A stretch of 39,683 bases of DNA from Microbacteriaceae bacterium (GTDB taxonomy: Bacteria; Actinomycetota; Actinomycetes; Actinomycetales; Microbacteriaceae): assembly GCA_947444785.1 (NCBI GenBank), contig CANFBG010000006.1, forward strand, positions 1 through 39,683, written 5' to 3'. A model generated the notes under the pieces. It did not search any database. It was not told the origin of the DNA and saw nothing but the letters and a program-made list of their open reading frames with translations. Each line of letters opens with the position of its first letter. The first letter of the stretch is position 1. The position numbers were made by a program, and so were the translations under genes. Positions 16,749 to 25,407 of this stretch are shown here, one piece after another.

Positions 16749-19700
16749 ATGGTGAATACCTCGGGTTCGAGCCAAGCGGATGCAGCGGGTGTTCTGCTTG
16801 ACGCCTCGCAGCTGGCCGCCCTCGACATCGCTGAGGGATTCAGTGTTGCGGTTCTCGGGGCCCCGGGTTCGGGCAAGACGACGACGCTGATCGAAATGGT
16901 CGCCGACAGGGTCCAGAACCGGGGCTACTCGCCCGACGACATCCTTGTGCTTTCCGCCACGCGAGCCACGGCGACCGCCCTGCGGGACCGCCTGGCGCTG
17001 CGCCTCGGAGTACCGAGCAACGGGCCGCTCGCCCGCACCGCGAACTCCGTCGCGTTCCAGATTCTCTCGGGGGTGGCGGCCGTCAAGGGCGACGCCGCGC
17101 CCGTGCTCCTGACCGGTGCCGAACAGGATCAGATCATCTCCGACCTCTTGCTCGGACAGATCGAAGACGGGGCTGGCCCCGCCTGGCCCGACCCGCTCGG
17201 CGAAGACGTCCGACGCCTGCGCGGTTTTCGCACCGAGCTGCGCGACCTGATGATGCGTGCCGTCGAGAACGGGGTGTCGCCCGACAGGTTGAGGTCGCTG
17301 GCCGTCGCCGTCGATCGCCCCGAATGGGCCGCGGCCGCCGAGTTCATCACGGGCTATGACGCCGTGAAGGCGAGCTTCCGCGACCGAAGCTTCGACTCGG
17401 CCGAGTTGGCCCGGGAGGCCGCCGCACTTATCCGGGAGGGTGCCGACTCTCCCGAGGAGCTTGCGGCCGCCATCGGCTCCCTGTCCCGGCTGCGGCTGAT
17501 TCTGGTGGACGACGCCCAGGAGTCCCCGCGAGCAACGCTGACCCTGTTGCGCGAGTTCGCCCGCCGGGGTGCCTCGGTCGTGGTCTTCGGCGATCCCGAC
17601 GTGGCGACGGGGTCGTTTCGGGGCGCGCATCCTGACGCACTGGGCCGACTCGCCGACTACTTGGGGACTGTGCCCGTATCTCCGCTTGTGCTCTCGAGCG
17701 TGCATCGGCACGGCCCCGAGCTCCGCGGCCTCGTGGCGAGCGTCACCGAGCGCATCGGCACCGCCCGGGCGGGGGCACAGCGCCGGGCCGCCAGCGTCCC
17801 GGTTCAGAACCCGCCGAACCCGCCGAACCCGACGAATACCCCGAACAGCCCGAACACCCCGAGCGCCCCGAACGAATCCCGCATCACGACGATCCTGGCC
17901 AGCAGTCCCTCAGACGAGATCGCCGTCATCGCGAGGCGCCTCCGGGAGGCCCATGTCTTTCACGGCATCCCCTTCAACGACATGGCGGTCATCGTTCGAA
18001 GCGGCCGCCAGATCGGCCCGCTGGAACGCGGACTCGCGGCGTTCGATGTGCCGACGCGGGTATCCAGGGCCAGGGTCGCGCTCCGGGACGAGCCGATCGT
18101 CCGGGCATTCACCGGCCTTCTCGAGCTCGCCTATTCCCGGCGCGAGCTCGACGGCGCCCTCGCCGAGTTCCTCCTCGTGACGCCCCTCGCCGGCGCCGAC
18201 GCGGTGCTGCTTCGTCGACTCAAACGAGCACTGCGTCAGGGCGAGTTCGATCGGGGCGGCAGTCGGCCAGGCAACGAACTGCTCGTCGAGGCGATTCAGA
18301 AGCCCGAGGTGCTGGCCGAGCTCCAGCCGCGCGTCGCCCGCTGGGCGATCAAACTCAGCGCTCTCATCGAGGGGGCGACGACTCTCGCGGCGTCGGAGGC
18401 CAGCGTCGAGGAGGTGCTCTGGGACCTGTGGCAGCGCAGCGACCTCGCCGACGCCTGGTACCAGCAGTCACTCGGCACCGGCCTGCTGGCGGAGGAGATC
18501 AACCGCAACCTCGACGTCGTCGTCTCCCTCTTCTCGGCGGCCAAGCGCTTCGTGGAGCGCACGCCGCAGGCTCCCGGCACGGTCTTCCTGGAACAGCTGC
18601 TGGACACGGAGGTGCCCGAGGACACCCTTGCGGTCGGGGCCGCGGGCCAGGCGGTGTCGGTGACGACGCCGACGGCGACGATCGGCGATGAGTACCGCCT
18701 CGTCGTCGTGGCCGGCGTCCAGGAGAGCGTGTGGCCCAATCTCCGCATCCGCGGGTCGCTGCTCGGCGCCGGTGCGCTCGAGGAGGTTCTCTCCCGGGTC
18801 GACTCCGGTGAGGGCGCAACGGGGATGCCCGTGAGTATCGCGGCCGAACGCACCGAGGTGCTGCACGACGAGTTGCGGATGTTCGCCCAGGCGGTCTCGC
18901 GCTCGACGGGCGACCTCATTGTGACCGCGGTCTCCGATGAGAACACCGCGCCGTCGCCGCTTTTCCGGCTGCTGCCCAAGCCCGGCGCCGACCAGCTCTC
19001 CCGAAATCCCCTGTCGCTTCGCGGGCTCGTCGGCGTGCTTCGCCGCACCCAGACACTGGCGACGACGAGTCCCGGTGCCCGGGCGGATGCCGCGGCGGCG
19101 CTCGCGACGCTGGCCGACGAGCGCATCCCGGGTGCGCATCCGACTGACTGGTACGGCCTTGCCGAGATCAGCACGAGCGAGCCGCTGGTGGACCTCGACG
19201 CGGTCGATGCGGAAGACCCGGCCACCCTCGTGCGCGTCTCGCCCTCCCGGATGGAGTCCTTCGAGGCGTGTCCGCTCGACTGGCTGGTGAATCAGCTCGG
19301 CGGCAGCTCGGGGAACACCGCAGCGCAACTCGGCACGCTCATCCACAAGGCGATGGAGGTCGCGACCGATATCAGCGCGGACGCCCTGTTCGCAGACGTT
19401 CAGGAGCGCTGGGGCGAGTTGTCCTTCGAATCGGAGTGGCTGAGCGAGCTCGCCCAGTCGGACGCGCGAACCCTCGTCGGTCGTCTCGCCTCGTACCTGC
19501 GCGACTTCCAGGTCGCTCGCGGGGAGCTCGTCCAGGCGGAGAGCGTGTTCGCCCTGCCGGTCGGGCACGCCCTGCTCAGCGGGTCGATCGACCGGGTCGA
19601 GTACTACCCGGACGGCTCCATCGTGATCGTCGATCTGAAGACGGGTGCCAAGACCTACTCGGCGGCCGAGATCGCGACGAATCCGCAGCTGGGCGCCTAC

Positions 19701-19985
19701 CAGCTGGCGTTCGCCGCGGGGATGGTGCCGAACGTGCCGGCGGACGCGACCTCGGGTGGGGCCCGGCTGCTCATCGTCTCCAAGGGCACGGCGAAGAAGA
19801 ACTACGCAGACCCGACGCAGGAGCCATTCTCGGCGGATGAGCTCGATGCGTTCCGGCAGCGCGTGCTGGATGCCGCCACGGGCATGGCGGGCAGCACGTT
19901 CGAGGCGCGGATCGGCACGCACTGCCTTGACCCCTATTCGCACGGTGCCTGTCGTGTGCACGTGATCAAGGCGGTCAGCTCGTGA
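16749..19985 (+). CDS. adnA: UvrD/REP-family helicase-nuclease, AdnA-like subunit
   Basis: Walker A GAPGSGKTT; helicase motifs; C-terminal PD-(D/E)XK nuclease GSIDRVEYYPDGSIVIVDLKTGAK; coupled to a second UvrD-type helicase-nuclease. Confidence 0.85.
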   Translation: MVNTSGSSQADAAGVLLDASQLAALDIAEGFSVAVLGAPGSGKTTTLIEMVADRVQNRGYSPDDILVLSATRATATALRDRLALRLGVPSNGPLARTANSVAFQILSGVAAVKGDAAPVLLTGAEQDQIISDLLLGQIEDGAGPAWPDPLGEDVRRLRGFRTELRDLMMRAVENGVSPDRLRSLAVAVDRPEWAAAAEFITGYDAVKASFRDRSFDSAELAREAAALIREGADSPEELAAAIGSLSRLRLILVDDAQESPRATLTLLREFARRGASVVVFGDPDVATGSFRGAHPDALGRLADYLGTVPVSPLVLSSVHRHGPELRGLVASVTERIGTARAGAQRRAASVPVQNPPNPPNPTNTPNSPNTPSAPNESRITTILASSPSDEIAVIARRLREAHVFHGIPFNDMAVIVRSGRQIGPLERGLAAFDVPTRVSRARVALRDEPIVRAFTGLLELAYSRRELDGALAEFLLVTPLAGADAVLLRRLKRALRQGEFDRGGSRPGNELLVEAIQKPEVLAELQPRVARWAIKLSALIEGATTLAASEASVEEVLWDLWQRSDLADAWYQQSLGTGLLAEEINRNLDVVVSLFSAAKRFVERTPQAPGTVFLEQLLDTEVPEDTLAVGAAGQAVSVTTPTATIGDEYRLVVVAGVQESVWPNLRIRGSLLGAGALEEVLSRVDSGEGATGMPVSIAAERTEVLHDELRMFAQAVSRSTGDLIVTAVSDENTAPSPLFRLLPKPGADQLSRNPLSLRGLVGVLRRTQTLATTSPGARADAAAALATLADERIPGAHPTDWYGLAEISTSEPLVDLDAVDAEDPATLVRVSPSRMESFEACPLDWLVNQLGGSSGNTAAQLGTLIHKAMEVATDISADALFADVQERWGELSFESEWLSELAQSDARTLVGRLASYLRDFQVARGELVQAESVFALPVGHALLSGSIDRVEYYPDGSIVIVDLKTGAKTYSAAEIATNPQLGAYQLAFAAGMVPNVPADATSGGARLLIVSKGTAKKNYADPTQEPFSADELDAFRQRVLDAATGMAGSTFEARIGTHCLDPYSHGACRVHVIKAVSS
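17808..17870 (+). repeat. 9-bp coding minisatellite, seven units, consensus AAC(C/A)C(C/G)CCG-like (N-x-P)
   Basis: aacccgccg aacccgccg aacccgacg aataccccg aacagcccg aacaccccg agcgccccg. Confidence 0.95.
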
Positions 19986-22900
19986 TGAATGACACAACAA
20001 CGAGCACCGGGCGATCGGATGCGCCGCTCACCCCGCGCATCGGCGCTCTCGATCTGGCGGCCCGGCTCGGGATGGACCCGCCGACGACCGAGCAGGAGCT
20101 CGTCATCGAGGCGCCGCTGACCCCCGCGCTCGTCGTCGCCGGGGCCGGCAGCGGCAAGACGGCCACGATGGCGAACCGGGTGATCTGGCTGCTGGCCAAC
20201 GGACACGTGCGAGTGCACGAGGTGCTGGGCCTGACCTTCACGAGGAAGGCCGCCGGCGAGCTCGGCGTCCGAATCGCCGGGCACATCGACACCCTGAGGG
20301 AGGCCGGCATGCTGCCCGAGCAACATGCTCCGGATGGTGTCGACGGAGCCGGCGGCGCCCTGCCCATCGACGCCATCTTCGACAGCCCGACGGTGTCGAC
20401 CTACAACTCGTTCGCCAACACGATCTTCCGGGACAACGCGGTGCTCGTCGGCCGGGAGTCCGAGTCGGTGCTCCTCGGCGAGAACGCGGCCTGGGGTCTC
20501 GCCCGCCGGGTTGTGCTCGCGCACGGGGACTCAAGCCTCGTACCGCTCGGCAAGAAGCTGAACGGCATAGTCGATGCCGTGCTCGAGCTGAGTCACGCGC
20601 TGAGCGAGAACGTCGCGGACCCCGAGGGTGTTTCGGCGCTCGCCGAGGAGTTCGGCTATCTGGCCGGGCTGCCCTACACGAGCGGCCGGGCCAAGGCCAC
20701 GCCGTTCGCCTCGGTCGAGAAGTCGCTCGGTCCCATCGGGGCGCTGCCCAGCCTCGTCGCCCTGGCGAAGCAGTACGCCCGGCAGAAGAAGGCCAGCGGA
20801 CTCGTCGAGTTCTCCGACCAGGTGGCGCTCGCGCTTGAGATCTGCGAGAACCATCGATCGGTGGTCGACGACTACCGGGCGCGCTTCAAGGTCGTCCTGC
20901 TGGACGAGTACCAGGACACCTCGGTCGTGCAGACCAGGCTCCTCAGCGGGCTGTTCGCGGGCCACGGCGTCATGGCCGTCGGGGATCCCCACCAGTCGAT
21001 CTACGGCTGGCGCGGCGCGAGCGCCAGCAACCTCACGGCCTTTGCCCGGGGATTCGGCCAGGGCGAACCGGTGGGCCATTTCTCGTTGTCGACCAGCTGG
21101 CGCAACTCCCGGCGGGTCTTGGACTCGGCCAATGCGCTCGTCGCCCCGCTGCGGGCCGAATCGGCCGTCGACGTCGAGTCGTTGAAGCCCCGTCCCAACG
21201 CGCCGGACGGCAGCGTCGAGTCGAAGTTCCTCGAGACGCGCGACCTCGAGGCCCACGCCGTCGCCGAGTGGATCGGCGCCCAGCTCGCGGTTTCCCGGCC
21301 CGCCGGTTCCAAGCCGGTCTCCGCCGCGATGCTGTTCCGGGTGCGCAGCCAGATGGAGTTCTTTGCCGCGGCCCTGGACAGGCAGGGCATCCCGAACCAC
21401 ATCCTCGGCGTCGGGGGACTGCTCAGTTCACCCGAAGTGGTCGACGTCATCAGCGCACTCCGGGCCACGCACGACCCCGGGGCCGGATCCGCGTTGCTTC
21501 GGCTTCTGGCGGGCCCACGCTGGCGAGTCGGGGTGCATGACCTGCGCGCCCTGTCTCAGCTCGCCGGCTGGCTGAACTCGACCGACTCCTTTCACAAGGC
21601 TGCCTCGCCTGCGGCACTGGCGGGAATGCGATCCTCGGTCTCCCCGGACGACAGCAGTTCGATCGTGGACGCGCTCGACTTCTTGGCGGAGGCCCGGAGC
21701 GGGCACTCGCAGCTCGAGCGGTTCTCGGAGACCGGGGTGGCCCGACTTCGTCAGGCGGGGCGCACCCTCGCATCCTTCCGGGCCCGCGCGGGCCTCCCGC
21801 TCGTCGACTTCGTGCGCTACATCGAGCAGGAGCTGCTGCTCGATGTCGAGCTCGCCGCCAATGAGAGTTCGGCGCAGACGATGGCGGGACGCCCCCAGGG
21901 TGCCCTCGACGCACTGCACGATGAGATCACCTCCTTCCTGGCGGCCGACGATGAGGGCACCCTGGGCAGTTTCCTGAACTGGATCGAGCGGGCCGAGAAG
22001 CGTGACGACCTGTCCCAGCGAACCGACGCGCCGGAGCCCGGCACCGTTCAGCTGCTGACGATTCACGGCTCCAAGGGCCTCGAATGGGACATCGTTGCGA
22101 TCCCGCGAATCGTCGTGGGGGAGATTCCCGCCCCGAGCAAAGAGGGCAGCGGCTGGCTGAGCTTCGGTGCCCTGCCGTACGAGTTCCGAGGCGATGCCGA
22201 TGACCTGCCCGACCTCCGCTGGCAGGGGCTCGAGTCGCAGCAGGAGTTCGATTCCAACCTCAAGACGTTCGCCCTCGAATTGAAGGAGCGCCACCTGGCC
22301 GAGGAGCGGCGACTGATCTATGTCGCCGTGACAAGGGCGCGCACCGCGCTTCTTCTGAGTGGATCGTTCTGGTCGACGCAGACGAAACCGCGGCCGCCCA
22401 GCACGTTTCTGGCCGAGCTGGAAGAGGCCGAGATCATCGCCGAGCTGCCGACCGAGCCCGAAGCCGATATGAACCCGCTGGACGCCGGCGGCATTTCACA
22501 GCTCTGGCCCGCCGACCCGCTGGGCGTTCGCCGCGACCGGGTCGAGCGCGCCGCCGAGGACGTGCTTGCCGAGTTGGCCGTTCGCGCCGACCCCGACGGC
22601 GTGGCGGCGTCAGCCGGGCGCTTCGAGCGCGATCTGGAACTCCTGCTGGCCGAGAGGCAGCGGGCCTTGGCCGACAGCGCCCTGGCCCCGATCCCCAACC
22701 GCATCGCGGCGTCGAGGTTCAAGGACTTCGTCACCGACCCGCAGGCCGTCGCCCGGATGATTCGTCGGCCGATGCCCGAGAAGCCGTTCCGTCAGACGCG
22801 CCTGGGCACCCGGTTCCACAGCTGGGTCGAGAATCGCTACGGCATCGTCGGCGGGGCGGAGATGATCGACGCCTCCCTCGGCGAGCAGGACTTCGACGAT

Positions 22901-23287
22901 GCCATGAACATCGTCGAGGAGACGGAACTCGCCCGGCTTCAAGCGATATTCGAGGCGTCGGGGTTCGCCACGCGCCTTCCCGTCGAGGTCGAGGTCGAGA
23001 TCCACCTCGTGCTTGCCGGCCGGGTGGTCGTGTGCAAGATCGACGCCATCTTCCGCGACGGAGATCGCTACCAGGTCGTCGACTGGAAGACAGGCAAGGC
23101 GCCCAAGGACGAGGCTGACCTGGAGGTCAAGCAGCTTCAGCTCGCCCTCTACCGCCTGGCCTACGCCCGCTGGAAGGGAATCGATCCCGACCTCATCGAC
23201 GCGGTCTTCTACTTCGTCTCAGACGATGCCGTCATCACTCCCCGGCGCCTGTATTCCGAGGCCGAACTCGAGGCGCTGGCCCCGTAG
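19982..23287 (+). CDS. adnB: UvrD/REP-family helicase-nuclease, AdnB-like subunit
   Basis: GAGSGKTATMANRV, LLDEYQDTS, GWRGAS, IHGSKGLEWD, VAVTRAR; nuclease KIDAIFRDGDRYQVVDWKTGK...LQLALYRLAYA; start overlaps the adnA stop. Confidence 0.88.
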   Translation: MMNDTTTSTGRSDAPLTPRIGALDLAARLGMDPPTTEQELVIEAPLTPALVVAGAGSGKTATMANRVIWLLANGHVRVHEVLGLTFTRKAAGELGVRIAGHIDTLREAGMLPEQHAPDGVDGAGGALPIDAIFDSPTVSTYNSFANTIFRDNAVLVGRESESVLLGENAAWGLARRVVLAHGDSSLVPLGKKLNGIVDAVLELSHALSENVADPEGVSALAEEFGYLAGLPYTSGRAKATPFASVEKSLGPIGALPSLVALAKQYARQKKASGLVEFSDQVALALEICENHRSVVDDYRARFKVVLLDEYQDTSVVQTRLLSGLFAGHGVMAVGDPHQSIYGWRGASASNLTAFARGFGQGEPVGHFSLSTSWRNSRRVLDSANALVAPLRAESAVDVESLKPRPNAPDGSVESKFLETRDLEAHAVAEWIGAQLAVSRPAGSKPVSAAMLFRVRSQMEFFAAALDRQGIPNHILGVGGLLSSPEVVDVISALRATHDPGAGSALLRLLAGPRWRVGVHDLRALSQLAGWLNSTDSFHKAASPAALAGMRSSVSPDDSSSIVDALDFLAEARSGHSQLERFSETGVARLRQAGRTLASFRARAGLPLVDFVRYIEQELLLDVELAANESSAQTMAGRPQGALDALHDEITSFLAADDEGTLGSFLNWIERAEKRDDLSQRTDAPEPGTVQLLTIHGSKGLEWDIVAIPRIVVGEIPAPSKEGSGWLSFGALPYEFRGDADDLPDLRWQGLESQQEFDSNLKTFALELKERHLAEERRLIYVAVTRARTALLLSGSFWSTQTKPRPPSTFLAELEEAEIIAELPTEPEADMNPLDAGGISQLWPADPLGVRRDRVERAAEDVLAELAVRADPDGVAASAGRFERDLELLLAERQRALADSALAPIPNRIAASRFKDFVTDPQAVARMIRRPMPEKPFRQTRLGTRFHSWVENRYGIVGGAEMIDASLGEQDFDDAMNIVEETELARLQAIFEASGFATRLPVEVEVEIHLVLAGRVVVCKIDAIFRDGDRYQVVDWKTGKAPKDEADLEVKQLQLALYRLAYARWKGIDPDLIDAVFYFVSDDAVITPRRLYSEAELEALAP

Positions 23288-23312
23288 CCGGGCCGCCCGT
23301 CACTCGTGCCGG

Positions 23313-24371
23313 TCAGTCCTCGGAGATGCGGCTCGCGGAGTTGACATGGTCGTAGGCGGACTGTGGCCCGGTGGCATTGCGCGGGGTGTGGCTGAGCATC
23401 TCCTCGACCTCCTCGATCGCCATGATCTGGCCGGTGTCGGTCGATAGCGGGTTCAGCAGGTCGGTCTCGACGGTTTTCGAGAGGCCGTCCAGCATTGTCG
23501 TGGCGTCCGCGACGATCGCCTGGTCCCTGACGCCCAGGCCGTGCAACAGCCACTTGGCGATCTCGAGCTCGGCATACAGCCGGGCGCGCTTCCTGAGCTG
23601 GCGGTCCACCGGGGCGTTGCGACCGAGGCTGTAGCTGTCGAAGAGTCTCGTGGCTGTCGCCTCGTCGGGGGCGGAGTTCAGCCAGTAGAGGTCTGCGGCC
23701 GGGTCGCCGACCTTCAGTCCCGCCCAGCTGGTGACGCCGGTGACATCGTCTCCCACCACGAGGAAGGACTCGGGCGCCAACGCCCCATGGATGACCGTGG
23801 GCTGGAACTGCCACAGGGCGCTGTCCTCGAGTGCGAGAGACCAGCGGGTCAGCAGTTCGACCGGAACCAGGCCCGTGGCCGCCGCGCGGTCCTTCAGCGT
23901 GCGCGTGGCCCGGGCGGCATCCGCCGCGCTCATGAAGACAAGCCCGGAGTCGGTGACCACCGACGTGGGCAGGGAATGAACGGCCGCGATCGCCGTGCCG
24001 ACGGCCTCGGTCAGGGGGCCGCGGGAACCGAGTCCCGACAGGCCGAACGTGTTTCCCGGAATGAATTTGTAGACGACCGCGCGGGTGTCGCCGATGGGCG
24101 CCTGGCCCACGACGGTGGGAACGGCGAACGGCAGTCGGGCCCGGAATCCGCCGGTCAGGGCGTTCAATGCAACCAGGTCTCCCGACTGCTCCAACTCCGC
24201 GTCCTGCGAGGTCGGAACCCGGATGATGAGGGAGCTGCCGTCGCGCAGCCCGAGTACGGCGGAGTCGAACCTGCCGGACTGCGTGGTGGTGATCGGCCTC
24301 GTCGAAACGATGTCCGCACCCGGAACGGCAGCCGTCGCAAGCGCGGCTAGAGTGAAGTGGGATCTGGCCAT
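23313..24371 (-). CDS. APH/MPH-fold phosphotransferase-like protein, predicted catalytically degenerate
   Basis: VIHGALAPESFLVVGDDVTGVTSWAGLKVGDPAADLYWL aligns with the HGDxxxxN/H...IDW...DP module but lacks the catalytic residues. Confidence 0.78.
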   Translation of the reverse strand: MARSHFTLAALATAAVPGADIVSTRPITTTQSGRFDSAVLGLRDGSSLIIRVPTSQDAELEQSGDLVALNALTGGFRARLPFAVPTVVGQAPIGDTRAVVYKFIPGNTFGLSGLGSRGPLTEAVGTAIAAVHSLPTSVVTDSGLVFMSAADAARATRTLKDRAAATGLVPVELLTRWSLALEDSALWQFQPTVIHGALAPESFLVVGDDVTGVTSWAGLKVGDPAADLYWLNSAPDEATATRLFDSYSLGRNAPVDRQLRKRARLYAELEIAKWLLHGLGVRDQAIVADATTMLDGLSKTVETDLLNPLSTDTGQIMAIEEVEEMLSHTPRNATGPQSAYDHVNSASRISED

Positions 24372-24432
24372 ACCAACAGGGTAAGGCGGCTTCCCCCAGT
24401 GAAGCTTCTCGCCACGCATGATTGGTCAACGC

Positions 24433-25407
24433 ATGTCAGTTTTCCCCCTGGGAAACCTCCCCCTTTCCCGCCAGGAGATCGATCGCGATCACGAGGCACG
24501 GTCTCGTCCTGAACTCTTCGCCGAGCTGTGGGCGGATCCCCGGACCCGCATCCTGCCGATGAACCGAGGCAGGGCGCTCGCGCACCCGAACTTCGCCAGC
24601 CGCCCGGCCCTCGCCCTGATCGAGGTCAGGGACCTGCCCGTCGGCTCCGGCGCGGCGGGAAGTATTCGGGTCTACCTGGGACTCTCACTCGGCGACACGA
24701 ACCCGGAGCCCGCGGGCACGCCGTTGGTGCTCGTCGTGCTCGACGACGCCCACGCCGACGCCCTCGAGCCGGACGAGGCCCGCTGGCTGAATCTCCGCAC
24801 CGTCGCGACGAGTCTCAGCAGCCGCGATGCCGGTGCCTTCGTCGAATCCCTGGCGATCGCCGGCTGGCACGCCTCGCACACGCATTCGCCGCGCTCCGGG
24901 GCGCCGACCACAATCGAGAAGGGCGGCTGGGTTCGCCGCGACCCCGAGCTGGGGATCGAGTTGTTCCCGCGCACCGACATGGCGATCATCGTCGGAATCG
25001 TCGACGCCCAAGACCGCATCCTGCTCGGCTCGAACGCCCTGTGGGAGTCGAACCGATTCTCCCTGCTTGCCGGTTTCGTCGAGCCGGGCGAGTCGCTCGA
25101 GGCCGCCGCTCTCCGCGAGGTCTTCGAGGAGTCTGGCGTCAGGATCAAGAACCCGCAGTATCTCGGCTCTCAGCCCTGGCCGTTCCCGGCGTCGCTGATG
25201 GTCGGCTTCACGGCCGAGGTCGACCCCGACTTCGCCGAGAGTGCCCTCGTGCCCGATGGGGAGGAGATCCTCGACCTTCGCTGGTTCTCCCGCGAGGAGC
25301 TGGGCGACCCCGCCAACGGCATCATCCTGCCGGGCCCGGCCTCGATCGCCCACTCCATCCTGACCCGGTGGTACGGGGGAGAACTCCCGCAGGCGGCAGC
25401 CTGGTGA
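24433..25407 (+). CDS. nudC: NAD(+) diphosphatase NudC-like Nudix hydrolase
   Basis: Nudix box GFVEPGESLEAAALREVFEESGV and SQPWPFPASLM; alternative ATG at 24418. Confidence 0.9.
   Translation: MSVFPLGNLPLSRQEIDRDHEARSRPELFAELWADPRTRILPMNRGRALAHPNFASRPALALIEVRDLPVGSGAAGSIRVYLGLSLGDTNPEPAGTPLVLVVLDDAHADALEPDEARWLNLRTVATSLSSRDAGAFVESLAIAGWHASHTHSPRSGAPTTIEKGGWVRRDPELGIELFPRTDMAIIVGIVDAQDRILLGSNALWESNRFSLLAGFVEPGESLEAAALREVFEESGVRIKNPQYLGSQPWPFPASLMVGFTAEVDPDFAESALVPDGEEILDLRWFSREELGDPANGIILPGPASIAHSILTRWYGGELPQAAAW

Noticed and set aside
18468-20000. 510-aa antisense ORF in adnA
   Set aside because: Composition-driven shadow ORF, no recognisable domain.
16749-23287. AdnAB-like genes as a novel defence system
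   Set aside because: They fit the known AdnA/AdnB DSB-resection pair and conserved actinobacterial gene order; no defence-type neighbours.
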